This document shows positions 10,893 through 22,931 of a stretch of DNA of 64,000 nucleotides, piece by piece. The stretch is from positions 248,001 to 312,000 of the forward strand of contig MCGO01000005.1 of NCBI GenBank assembly GCA_002104985.1, given 5' to 3'. Numbering within the stretch: the first letter of the stretch is position 1; each line of letters starts with the position of its first letter. This DNA is from Rhizoclosmatium globosum (Eukaryota; Chytridiomycota; Chytridiomycetes; Chytridiales; Chytriomycetaceae). The notes beneath the pieces are model-generated. The model was given only the letters and a program-made list of their open reading frames with translations. It was not told where the DNA came from and searched no databases. Made by a program: the position numbers and the translations under genes.

Positions 10893-13800
10893 TTACTCTA
10901 AAGCAACGCTAGGTACTTCTTCTCCTTCCTCAGTTCCTTCCAATATTCCCGCTTCACCACTTCCTGCAGTTCCAACGTCTCCTTCATCTTCACCCTCCGC
11001 ATCCGTATCGCTCTCTCCAGCCTCGGTCTCTGTAGCAGATTCGTTGAATACAAGTGGGTGTCTCTGTCTTGCTTCAACAGCACGTCGGCGTAAATCAAGG
11101 GACACGATTAACCAGTCAAACATGACCATAGTTGGAATTGAGGTTTTCTTTTTCACATCAGTTTTCGAGAGAGCTTGTGCAGATAGATATCAGATAATTG
11201 TGTAAAATGAAGCAGAAATTAAAACATACTGTGAAGAACTCGGTTGCATCGTCGGAACCTAATCTTTTTCTGAATAGCAGTTGGGTCGTATGCAATCATG
11301 GCTTTAAGGAGGTCCATATTCACGAACTGAGTACCAAAATTAGTCTTGTACTTGTTCAAATTTGAATCAAACCTTGACAATATCGGGCCACTTTGCAACC
11401 TCCTTCGGTTTCTTTCCGAATAGATACAAACGGCTTTGAGAACTTTCAGAACAGCCACAGGAGGCTTTTTGTAACTCTTGAGCTCAGAAATGGCTCTATT
11501 ATCGAGTTTACTGAGCCAGCTTCTTGCTGCTACGAGCATCATTGTTGGGAAGAGAAGAGCGCGACTTGATTCTTCGTCAATAGATTCACCAGCTTATTTT
11601 AAATCAGTATAATTAGTGTGATGAAATATCGCTTGACTACTGCCGCTTACCCAAATGCTGCAACTCGCTCTGTTCACCAAACTTGGCTTTTTTGCTCACA
11701 CTCGAAGCATTTCCAAGGATGGCCTTGATTTTACGAACTTCGTTCAAGTCCTCATCTGTTACGCGACCTTTCTTTCCGTGTTTTGGCTTCATGCAGATAA
11801 CGGCAACTACTTTTCCATCGTCATCCTGCACTGGAACGTATGTCTTGACGTTTCCGTTGTCCGCAGGTGTAGGTGTGCTATGAACTACGTCTTTCGTCTT
11901 GATTGATTGTTGGATGTCAGCCCTTAAGGTAATTCGTGATTAGAGGTGGAACATTGAGAAGGAATCATACATTTCAGGAGCGTCATCAGTCAACTTTTCT
12001 ACATTGGATTGTCCACTGGCTCCAGCCATGTAACGTGCGAAAGCAAGTGCGTTTTTGACTTCTTGGTCGTTTTCGGACTTGTCTCTGCCCTCTGCACTCA
12101 TAACGCGTGGTCCTTGACAATCGGGCTGTACGGTCTATCGAGAACTCTGAAAATGTTGTCGTTGGTTTGTTCAGGCGGTGGAGGAGCTGGCGGTTGGGAA
12201 ATGTAAATGTGAACGTCGGAAGTGTCCCCAACTTTCTCGCGCATATATTGCAGTGAGGCGAGAGCGATTTGAACGGCCTTTTCGCGTGAGTCGATTCGTT
12301 CGATTGTTTCAATGATTTTGGAGGCTCCAGACTATCATTTAAACGTTAGTACACATGAAAGAAACGGAACTCAATCGACAAGCCATACCTGAAGGAACTC
12401 CACGTCAGGTGGAACATAGCCGCCGTCTTCTTTGCCGACTAACGTCATTCCAATGACACCCACAGGTTTTTTGCTTGAGGCAATCAGTGGAAGTCCAACG
12501 TACTTAGCAACTCTATCATCGTTTAGTTTTACTGCATGAACTGGGTCCTCGTGTGCATCGTTGCTCTGGAACGGCTTAGCAAGAGCCATCGTCTTAGCTT
12601 CAAATCCTTGCTCTCCCGTCCCATATACTTCACCCAACAAATCTCTCTTGCAATCATTGGTACAAGCACAATGCGAAGGAATCGTTCAACTAGCATTTCA
12701 CCTTCACCATTATCTGAATCTTGAATTTTAGAGACGTTTGATTCAGCCAATGAGACTCTTCCAGAGATCCTATGCTCTGGATGCATTTGTTCGATTGCTC
12801 TTGAAAGAATGTGGAGGGCGGATTCAGAAAACTCCGCAATGGCCATGTCATCTCTTCTTGAAAGAGCTATCACATCCTTCAAGGCCTGGTCCTGAATCTC
12901 GGCACGGTTGATGTTATGCGTCAAGACAGTGGTTTCTATGACTTTGGCGATTTGAGTTTCATTCACCGCACCAGACAAACTGTCAAATACAATTTCCAAC
13001 ACTTTGAAAAGATCTGAAAATTCATTGTTGTTGATTTGCAGATGATCCATCAGACGGTCAGTGAAGTTATCGGGCGAGATGGGAATCTTTTCGTTTTCAC
13101 GTTTGGTTCCCTTGTACTTGAGATTTGACAGAATTCCTCCGACGAGGCTGGTCATCTTATTACCCATTTGAGTAACAACCTTGTCAATACTTGTGTTGAG
13201 TGTGTCAGCTGTAAGCCCCTTCCCGTCTCCCATCAGAAGGAAAAGACTTTGCATTTTCATGATACGAGCTGCCATTTCCTCAGCATTGACTTTCAGAGCT
13301 TCAACTTCTTCCTTTTGTTTCAGCTCTTGTTTCTCTTTCTCTGCAAGATCCGCATCTTCTTTTGATTTCTTCTGGAGATACTCGAAGAACTCACGGCATG
13401 GCTCCACACCATACAGCCCACACATAACCATCATGAACTTTTTGTATTCGTCTTCAGCTTCCGCACAGCCTTTGAGCCAGAGAGCTTCCTTTCAGGGGTC
13501 GAAGGATGTATTGTGAGACTGGTTTGCTCAGAGCCGTTCACGTCGTTTAACAGGTTTTGTGGAACCCCAAGTTGTGCTAGAGTTACATTTCCACGACAAT
13601 AGTCTATCAAGCTGGACTTTAGTGAGTCTCCTCCAGGAACCTTTCCATCAAACTCTTGAACTACTTTAGCCAGTTTATGTCTCCATTCATCTTTGGGTGC
13701 AAATGTTACCGCACCGGGTGTACGTGAAAATTTTGGAGCAAAATAAATGCTATTAAAGCGACTAATGAGTTTGTCCCCAAGTGTATCAATATGGGCCGCA

Positions 13801-15292
13801 AGCGACAAGAGGAATGTGGACAGATCATCAATGGTCCATTTACCAGCATCAGTAAGAATCATGGTTGCTTCAACGTATGTTTGTTGATCCCATTTGTCTG
13901 TGCTCAGATATTCAGGGCTGAGACAGAACAGTTTTGGTTGCACTTCAACAGTTGTTGGGGTAGCATTCGACCCAGAATCATCCTGCGATACTCCAGTACC
14001 TTCACTTATTCCATTCGGACTGGTTTCTTTAGAAGCGTCATCATCGTTTGTTGACTGCGGTGTACCGGCGGTCTCATTACCAGCAGAAGCTGCCGAGGCG
14101 CTTGTAGGCTTACTTCGGCTCTTTGCTGTCGCTCTCAAGTCAACGTTGGAAGTTTTATCGGCGGTTTCATCTCCAGCAGTGAGTCCAGGTGCTTGTTGTT
14201 GATTTTGAACAATCCGCAGACTTTCCGCAACTTCAGGAGACATTGACAAATACGTCAACAAGTCGCCAACTTTGTTGATCATGTTATCGTTGGCTTGAAT
14301 GGAGTTCGACTGCAAAATGGCTTTGTAGGCATCAAGCATTTCGTTTTTTGTGATGGAACCATTCACTATCCTCCACAGTTTTCCGGTCCACTTTTTGAAT
14401 ACCGTCGATAGAAGTTGTTCGAAAAGGAGCCTCATCTCCTCCATTTGTTGAGTTCGAGCCTTTTTGAGGCGCTCTTTCTCACGTTTTCGTGCCATAGCTT
14501 CGGCACGTAATGTTGCACGTTGTGTTAACTGAAACTCAAATAGTCGAGCCTTGGTTTGCTGAGACACAGTGCGGAGTTGTTGAAAGTAGGGGACGTTTGA
14601 TATATCAGTGGGATCAACATATCGTGGATTATTTCGATAAAGGTATTGGGCTAAAACAATTAGCATTAGTTTCAATGAAAGAAGAAAATGCCTCACCAAT
14701 CCAATTGATGGGATTAAAAGGAATCTTTGTGGGTTTGTCGATTTGAATTTCCAGTCTGTCTTTAGAGCTCTGAGTTGTATCATCATCTTTTGTGATAGCA
14801 GTTGGTTTTAAATCATCTTGAGAACCTGATGCTTCTTCATTAGTCTCGTTGATTGCTTCAATAAAGTCGTCCGAGTTGGCCATTCCCCTGACATCCACTT
14901 CGCGCAAGAGTTTCTCCAGAGCCATCATCATTGTAGGAATAATGTTCTCCAGCATATATGTTCGTAATTCTAAGCTAATGTCATTTGTCTGAAGAATATA
15001 GGTTAGTATTGAGTGTAGTGGATAGTGTGGACGAGAAAACCTTGAAGAATTCATTTGCCAGGGCCATAACCGCTATTTCCTGATAGTCTTTTTCGCTTAC
15101 GTCTTTTGCAGACTGCTTTGATTCATTGACTCCAACGGGGGCTCCAAGGACGTCGCTCGACGGTAAAGCTGGGAGTGTTGATTTCTTTTCCAAGCCTTTC
15201 ACTAGCGCAACAGACGCTCGAACTGCGTCAAGAGACGCGCGTGTTGCGATGGAGGCTCGCTTCGATGGCGATCCTCCCGATTTAGCAGACAT
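10893..15292 (-). CDS. EFCAB5-like flagellar protein with GAF-type domains
   Basis: Large multi-exon protein. Exons in transcription order: 15292-15041, 14988-14697, 14650-13542, 13488-12389, 12331-11971, 11922-11651, 11592-11373, 11326-11230 and 11173-10893. The N-terminal part carries a conserved-looking NPINWIAQYLYRNNPRY motif (across the 14650 junction) that I associate with EFCAB5-type proteins. The middle has charged helices and acidic Ser/Asp linkers. Two GAF-like segments follow (around YVGLPLIASSKKPVGVIG and DGKVVAVICMKPK), then a helical region (NMDLLKAMIAYDPT) and an acidic tail. EFCAB5 is found in ciliated lineages, so a role in the zoospore flagellum is inferred. Frame continuity fails at three places (near 12667, 12120 and 11428) where no strong splice site explains the change; see findings. 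Family assignment is moderate; the gene itself is clear. Confidence 0.55.
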
Positions 15293-15378
15293 GTAGTAGA
15301 AGCGGGTTTCTTATGAATTGTCACGAAATTTTAATGGATGAAATAATTGAAGATATTGATAAAGAAGCTTTTCGAAAG

Positions 15379-17050
15379 CTAAAACGAGGAAATATTAAGT
15401 TTGTAGCCTAAATGAGTCTTGTTTGGAACGGCTGTGTGCAAACCACGCTCATTCAACCAAGTATATCTTGCAATAGTGGGATGCAGTTCAGAATACTAGA
15501 AAGTAGTCATTACTTCCGTATAAATAATAACCTTATTAACTCACTGTTTGAGCGTCGGAAGGTGCCTTATTAACGTATCTATATCTGTTTCCATCCGAAA
15601 ACCCAGACTTGAAGAGGATATTACATTTTGGGTCTGTTGGTGATTTCAACGGAGGAGTGAGGAATCTAATAATTCTTGTTAGAAGCTAAGATTAAATAGC
15701 GCGCATCATTTACCGTTTAGATGTTTCAGTCAAAAAGCGCTCGTCTGGATTGGGTTCGGGATGGAAAATGAACTGATCGTTGTTTTGAACACCACCTGTA
15801 GCCTCCTTCCATCCAATTATTGATGGAGCTTCCTTTGCAGCCTTTAAACTTGCGCTAAGATCCATTGGCGGATGGACGTTCCTTTTATACAAGCTGAATT
15901 AGTTGCGAAACTTCAACCTCAAAAGTACTTTGCAAAACTGTCAATAGCCTTCAAGTCTTTTCGGTGGACCCACTCAGCAAGATCAGTGTGCTTAATTTTT
16001 TCCATAATCTTTGGTTGCAACAGTCGCGTATCGATTTCAGGCATTCCTTCGTAATCGGTTTGAAGGGGATCTTTTGGACGTGTTGACCTGGTGAACCCAT
16101 CGGGACGAATCATATCGGGTCTCGGACATTCCCATGGCCTTGGGATTATATACTTTCGGGTGCTGTGGGTCAGGCTAAAATTTATGTTGGTTATATTAGT
16201 GTTTCGGCTGACCAAATACTCACAGCAAATCGCTCGGCCTCAGAAACAACCTCTGGGTTTCCAAGCGAAGAAATTTCTCCGGCATCACTGATGTATGCTG
16301 TTGCTGATGGAAGGATAAATTGCTTGTTAACTTGAGTCTCTTTGAACTTGAGTTTGCCATCGGTAAAGCAAGCCTTCATCAATGTCTGCTTGTCTTTATT
16401 AAACTGATAAGGAAAAGTTTAGTTTGGAAATATGTTTCAGAAAGTATCTAAAACCTTTGAGCTTCCGTCTTGTGTCACGTTGAACAACGGCAATCGACAG
16501 AAGCCAGAGGGAACCATTGGAGTGATTCCAGCCTTGGATTTGCGAGATAGTTTTTGGGTGGTGCTGGGCGAGCATAGTCAGAACAAGTTCGTGTCAAATA
16601 TGGCTCGTCAATACTAAGGGTGACATTTAGAAAAGTCAAGTTACTGTATTACTTTCATACTGAAAATCGGCGCTTTCGTCCACATTTTTGTCGTATTTTA
16701 CGTTGGCGGCCAAGTTTTTTGAGTATCCTGTTCTCGGTTTCAATTTTGTGTTCTTCAAGTCCTTATGATGGATTCCATTAATTGGGTTTCTCAGCAGAGA
16801 GTTAGAATACTCTTTGTGATTAGTAGAGTATGTTGTTGAATAAAGAAACGTGGGTCTTGTGGGGGGCCTTTAGAAACAGTCACGTAATTCGCAGCGCGTG
16901 TATCGTGCGAGTCTCTGGATAGTGTGTAATGGGGTCTGAAACTGGCGCAAGCGACCTCTCACAATGAGTCAATGGTTCTGGTGGATTGTTGATGGTATTT
17001 GGTGCCGTGGGGAGCAATGGGGGAGGCGTGTGTTGCTTCCAAGAGGGCAT
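15379..17050 (-). CDS. Unidentified proline/tyrosine-rich protein, possible flagellar component
   Basis: Not recognised. A chain of minus-strand exons: start at 17050, a segment around 16912-16661, one around 16540-16430, 16382-16230, 16160-15930, 15880-15712, 15665-15540 and a last exon ending at the TAG at 15379-15381. The translation is rich in Pro, Tyr, Asn and Arg with short motifs such as PETRT, NPINGI, PRPWECPRPDMIRP and YTWLNERG. It has no membrane segment and no long coiled coil. Such composition is typical of microtubule inner proteins of cilia, and the gene lies next to the EFCAB5-like gene, so a flagellar role is a guess. Two junctions are uncertain: near G6 at 16861-16866 and near T5 at 16550-16554. 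The intron between the exons ending near 15930 and starting near 15880 would be only about 35 nt. Confidence 0.4.
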
Positions 17051-17215
17051 TTTTGAGACAGGTCCAATGAAGGAGAATCCTTTGTGCAAGAGGAAGAGAG
17101 ATTCCGTTCAACCGAGAAGCAATCATCAGAAACAAGATAATTATCCCTCTTTCTTTTTTTCCAATACTTAATTTGCTTGGAATTCATTCCTTCTCCTTTT
17201 TTCTCTCAATCAGAA

Positions 17216-19110
17216 ATGCACAGCTCTGCAACCCCTGAGCACAGCCTGAGCAATGTCAACGCAAGTGACGTTGAAATACGAGCTCTAACTCTCCAGTTGG
17301 AAGAGCTGAGCCGACAGCATCAGGCCGACTTGGAAATCTGCGAAGTCCACGAACGTAAAGTCCCAATTCTCCGCGAAGACTCTGTGCTCCTCGACGAAGA
17401 TGTCATGGAATTGACCCGTAGACTCGACAAGGCCCAGCGACTGTTGATTCAGGTTGGTCGCGCTTTGCCTACGAATTCTATATCTGGATCCTCCCATTCT
17501 CCCCATCTTGGATGACGGTCGTCCCTCATCGCCACACTATACCATGAAATGTGCGATATGATTTTACCCTGGAGCAGATCTCTTTGCTAGTGTTGGCAGT
17601 TCTCTTTCAAAAGTCTGAACAACATCTTGCATATACAAAATTACAAGCTGTATGATGGCCGTTCATATTCCAGTCTTAACCTCAATATCCGGATATAATT
17701 TCGGTCACAATTAACTCACATCAATCTTGTCACTCTCTCGAACATCTTGTTATTCATCTGGCTACCTATTCAAAATTCACTGATACGATCTTCTCTCGAA
17801 ACGCAGAAAGTTGCCGAACGAATCACTTGCGAAAACATGGCCGACTTCATCCGTGACCGAATTAGCAAGAGCGAACAGAAGATGGATGAAATCCGAGCAA
17901 CTATCCAGCAGCTAACTGCAATCAGCTCTCCTCGGAATCCGGAACATTACTCTAATGGACAAAACCGTCACATTTCCCAAACACCAACTGGCAAAATCTC
18001 CTCAGACTCTGTGGGTCAAGCGATGGTCAGCCACCATTCGTCTCCCCATCCCACGCAACAAGCACCATATGCTTTTGAAGCTGCGATATGTGTAGATTTC
18101 AATAAGCACCAGTGTCATAATATGAGCTGCTCAGACAGTCATATTTGTTTGTATTGTCACTCATCGTCGCATACCCTCTTGACATGTGATCAAAAAGGAT
18201 GTATATGCGTTTACTATAACAAAAATGAATGTGATATTGGCAAATGTTCTCGTATCAACATTTGCCTGTTTTGTCTGGGCGACCATCCAATCAGTAGATG
18301 TCCTGAAATGAGTGAAAATGACCGTACCGAAGCGAAAGATATTTGTAACAACTGGAACGCGATGAGTTTTTGCCAAACAGAGCACTGTCGTGAGTGATTT
18401 ATCTGTACCATTGCAATCTAATCCTATATTCAGGCCGCCTCCACAAATGTCTCCGATGTCAAGAAAAACATACAACATTTGAATGTCCTCGTAACGTGAA
18501 AACATATGCAGAAAATCCAACAATTTCTCGAATTTTCAACCAGTACAAAGCAAAAGTCATTGTTGTTCGCCACGAACCTTACAGAGCTGCCTCCCAAGGT
18601 TCCGATTCTGTTGTGTATGGAAAAAGCGGAGCTAGGGATCGTGGATACAGGGATGATGATTCTAGGGATCGTGGATGGGACCGAAGTGGAACTCGAGACC
18701 AAGATGAATACCGAAAAAGGAACAGAGATGAGGAACCTCGTAGATCTGGAGAGGGTCGATACGATGACAGATCGGGTGGAGAATTCAAACGATCTAGAAA
18801 CGATGACGATTTGAGAAAGGACACTGGCAGTAATAGTGGGGCTGGGGGGCGATACAGCAGACGTCGTGAAGAAGAACAACCAAGGACTACCTCTGAGTCG
18901 AGGCCCAGAGATCGCAGCAACGAAAGGGGATCATCCGGAAGTTTTGAAGACGATGATAGAAAGCAGGCACGTGAAAAAAATGGAATGAATCCCTGCTTTG
19001 TTTTCAACGAGAAAGGGTCTTGTCATCATGGACAGAAATGTTGGTACCGACATGCGTGCATCAAATGTGATTCTTTCTCTCATGGAGAATTTGAGTGTCC
19101 AAAACGTTAA
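17216..19110 (+). CDS. Protein with repeated CCCH plus CCHC zinc units and an RS/RD-rich linker
   Basis: Exons 17216-17452, 17807-18389 and 18434-19110 give 498 residues; the first intron (354 nt) is much longer than others here. Residues 1-130 form a coiled coil (heptads around LTLQLEELSRQ and LDKAQRLLIQ). Then come repeated Cys/His units. Each has a CCCH-like part (for example CVDFNKHQCHNMSC, CVYYNKNECDIGKC, CFVFNEKGSCHHGQKC) followed by a knuckle of form C-x2-C-x4-H-x4-C (CLFCLGDHPISRC, CLRCQEKHTTFEC, CIKCDSFSHGEFEC). Between the second and last units lies a charged Arg/Asp/Ser-rich linker (18600-18970). The fold suggests single-stranded RNA binding in the nucleus. No family name is assigned. 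Intron and exon phases agree throughout. Confidence 0.65.
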
Positions 19111-19211
19111 TATTGCGTGAATAAAACCATGAGGAAGAGAAGTTCAAAGGAAGCAAAGATTGTCGTCCAAGAAAAATTGTCGTCGCGTTGTGCACAACCT
19201 CTCAACGTCCA

Positions 19212-22200
19212 ATGATGCTCCAGCATATAACTCTTCTGTTACTGCTCTTAGTGGTGCAGACGTACCAGCATCCTCAAGAAGTTTACTTGAACGGTGCGAT
19301 CAAGCGACAGCCTCTTTCTTCAAAGTACATTATAAACAAGTTTAGCAGCACAAATAGCAGTGGAGACTCGACTACGAATGCCACTATTCTAGCCAACTTA
19401 ATGGGAGATCTGTTGATTGATAATATGAAGTTCCCAAGATGTTGGAATGGCTCGAGGAAAGGATGGGAAAAGTTCGCGAACTATACGGTAAATCAGAAAA
19501 AACGAGAGCAACAACTACTTATTTTTGTAAATAGCAAAGTAAAAGACCGATCTTGCTGGAACAAGACGCTTGGGATTCAGCTCGATTAGCAACGAATATA
19601 TTTTACAGACTGGCCGGAGAAGTAATGGGGTTTCCTGTTAGATATATGGAGTTTACTGGAGGGTATGATAATGTCCTTGGACCGCGACTCCAAGCCGGAG
19701 CGGTCGATGTTGTAATGGAAATGTGGATCACAGGTATTCCGGTGACATGGTTCGACCACGGAAGTGTCGGCTACCAAGGAAGATCAGGAATGTATATTCC
19801 TACATGGCTGGCTCAGAGCGACGTCACGTTGGCATTTGATTTCTGGAGATTTTTCCAAAATCCAAAAGCAATCAATACATTCAAGACTAAAAGCTGGAAA
19901 CCCATTGTAAACAACCCGGACGGTACTCCAATTTGTACTGGTATTCTAAAAGGGTGTCAAAATAATACGTACCATCCCGCGTGGTGGACTCCTGAAACAG
20001 ATCAAAATTTTGTGACCATGTGGCATATTGATCCATCGTGGTGAGTACAATAAGGAGGCCTTTAAAACTGTTCGAACAAGCTTATGGGTTATTTTCAGGA
20101 GTCAATACCACTATGAACGGCTTATTGATGGTTTGGGTATCAATGCGACCATAACCTGGCTGGGAGGCAACAACTTCTACAATATCGTCGGACAAGCGTT
20201 AAAAAATAACACACCATGTGTTTTCTATCAATGGGTATAGTCTTAGCCGTTTTATTATGACTTCTAAATGATTCCTTTTGCAGAAACCATCCTCGTTTGT
20301 TGCAGTGTAAGCTTCTGACCTGATAGTATTCCCTTCTGAAATGTATTTTATCAGAAATAACGTAACAAGGCTGATGTTTCCTGACTCCGATAACGGGTTG
20401 ACGTTAAAGTGGCTTATTGATCCTGTAAATTCTCCAATAGGCCAGGACGAAGCAACAACCATCATAACAAAGGTTAAATATTTGAATTATTAAGTTATTC
20501 GTTGCCTGATGACTGTGACATTGCAGGCCACTCCAATGACATTCGGTGCTGATTTTCCAGATGTCGTTAAACTCTTGAACTTAATTTCCATAGCTGAAGT
20601 TGAAATTAATACCCTTCTACGAAATATGGCAAACAATAATTGGACCTACGATGTTGCTGTTTGTGATTGGATGAAAAACAACGTTGATGAATGGATGCGA
20701 TGGATTCCCGACCCCCCACAGATGATAAGTGAGTCAGGTATCATTATATTATATTTCTGAATTTGCAATCTAGCCACTTGTGGAGTCGGACTTGGCTTGT
20801 ATCAATCAAATGGTCTCCCAATTTGTTTGGTGTGCCCACCAAACACATATAGTTGGACTCAAGATTCAAACCCTTGCTATGATTGTCCTCATGATGCATA
20901 CTGTCCGGGCGGGAGCGATGGTTTGAATTCTATTTTTGAGTGTCATACTGATTTTGTTTTCAGTCTATGCAGCAACATCGTTTTGGATTAATCCTGCAAA
21001 CTTTAACAACAATCTTACGCATCCAGATATTTATTCGTGTCCATATCCTCATACATGTTGCGACGGTGCGTCAAGAAATCTGCACTTCCCATTCTAACCC
21101 TTCAACAGAAAAGAGCTGCCCGCCAAATCACAGTTGTGGTCCCGGATTCACTGGTCCTCTTTGTACAAGCTGTATTCAGCCAGGGTATTACCTTTGGCGT
21201 AACACTTGTATGGATTGTTCCAATATCGCACCAACGGTGATTGCGATTGTTATTGGATCATTCGTTGCCACTTTCCTTCTTCTATTTGTACCACAACATG
21301 AAACGCCGACTGTTGAACTTCTTCTCTTCTACTTTCAAGTCGTAAACCTGATTTTTGGGGTGGAAATCACAAGCTTCGATGGAATGGTTGATCTTGAAAA
21401 GTTTTTGGCACTGGCAAGTTTAGATATCGATGGAATGACCACTAGCTGTCCTGCGCCATTGACAGGTGTCGCAAAGCAACTCTTCCGTTTTGTGCTTCCA
21501 TTTCTGTTTTTTATTCATGCAGCAATTTTGTATTTGACGGCGCAGTTCCTTCGAAGTTGGAATCCAGCCTTAATGGAGAAACTCTTGATGTACCTCCCAG
21601 TTCACTCGAAACATATCTCTGTGAAAGTCATATTCCTCAGAATTACGCAAATTTTAATTACCTTTGTCCTTATGCCTCTCGTGGAAGCCAGTTTAGCTAT
21701 TTTGGATTGTCGTTCCTTGATGGGCCGTAACGTAGATTTTCAGGCTCCCGATGAAAAGTGCTTTGGTCCAAATCACATGCCTGCTGCTATTTTTGCAATA
21801 GTGATGTTGATTTTGCTGTTGGGTGTATATCCAACTATGCTGGTCTTCCAACTACGAAAATTAAAGATTAATAATCGTTTGAAGTATGACGTGGATCCAG
21901 ATTCATTGACAGTCATTGATGAGTTGAATTTGACATTATATGCGGATTATCGCCAGTCCTATTATTTCATGGGCCCTATACTCGTATGGGAAAAGGGTGT
22001 GCTCGTGCTGTTATTTAAGCTTCTCCTTGGAAAAGTTAATGGAATAGGTTTCACTTACGTTGCCATTTTGGCCGTTCTTTGGTTTGTACAAGGTTACAGT
22101 AGCTATTTTACTAATCAGCAACGTTCGTAGCTTTGAGAGAATTTATGTGCAGCCTTATCTTTTTGGAATTGAAGCTTATATGAATCGTGAAATCGTTCTT

Positions 22201-22836
22201 TGTTGGCTTATCTTAATGGCCATAAACTTGAGTACCCTTGAATCAGGCTTCAACCAGAACGTTGGAGGCGTCATAACCTTCCTTTTGATTCTACCTGCTG
22301 CATTGCATATCTGTAGATGGGCTTATAGTGCTTACAGAGGAAGAAATCCTGATTCTATGGCTGGAGGCAGCATCACAGACAGTCAAAGCGCATTAGGTGG
22401 AACTGGAAGCAAACATGGATTAGCCAGAAAAGGGAGTGCCAAGGGTAACTCGATTGAGAATTTGACAGGAAGACCGAAAGGTAGTAAAAAGGGTGGAAGT
22501 GGGGCTGGAAGCAGTACGAGCCACACCCACAAAAACTCTTCCTCAGCAAGGGAATCAAATTTAGGCACTGGTAGCATTCAAGCTGCTCCGTTACAAAGAA
22601 CGAATAGTCAAATGGGCATGCGAACTGGAAGTATTATTAAATCGACGGCATTAGGGGTGACATCTCCAGTAGGGAGGGCGTCTGGCTCTGGAGTATCTAC
22701 CGTACCAGCTGTAAGCGGTCCATATGGGCTTGGCACTCTTCCACCAAGCGCAGGCAGCAGACATAACCTTGAATTAGTTGGAGAGGTTGACAGTAACCAC
22801 GTTCAGTATGACTTTGTTGAAAAGCAAGTCATTTAG
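19212..22836 (+). CDS. Putative receptor: signal peptide, glycine-betaine-type binding domain, Cys-rich region, multi-pass membrane domain
   Basis: Ten exons (19212-19487, 19535-20040, 20099-20234, 20284-20306, 20355-20472, 20527-20728, 20774-20920, 20964-21065, 21109-22081, 22131-22836) join in phase to 1062 residues. Residues 1-22 are a strong signal peptide (MMLQHITLLLLLLVV). Residues about 93-420 resemble the OpuAC/ProX type 2 periplasmic binding fold: an opening beta-alpha unit (PILLEQDAWDSARLATNI), MGFPVRYMEF, an AVDVVMEMW strand, FKTKSWKPIVN, and a helical end typical of the family. Residues 421-545 are Cys-rich, like TNFR or ephrin-receptor-like repeats (CLVCPPNTYS, CTSCIQPGYY). From 545 to about 893 there are seven to nine hydrophobic segments. 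The tail (895-1062) is Ser/Gly/Lys-rich and probably cytoplasmic. The likely role is sensing betaine, choline or a similar solute at the cell surface (inference). One exon is only 23 nt. Confidence 0.75.
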
Positions 22837-22931
22837 TTTTCTGATTCAGTCTCGTTTCACTACATATTCTTTACAAGTAATTTCGATAGAAACCATCTTT
22901 CTTTGCTTTTTTCTTCACCTTTCCAACTCAA

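Noticed and set aside
16913..16962. Frameshift near the start of the unidentified 15-17 kb gene
   Set aside because: A 50-nt GTGAGA...AG intron restores one frame there, so this site alone is not evidence for an error.
17453..17806. C/D-box snoRNA inside the 354-nt intron
   Set aside because: Only partial C-box-like and D-box-like strings occur and they are not paired by a terminal stem.
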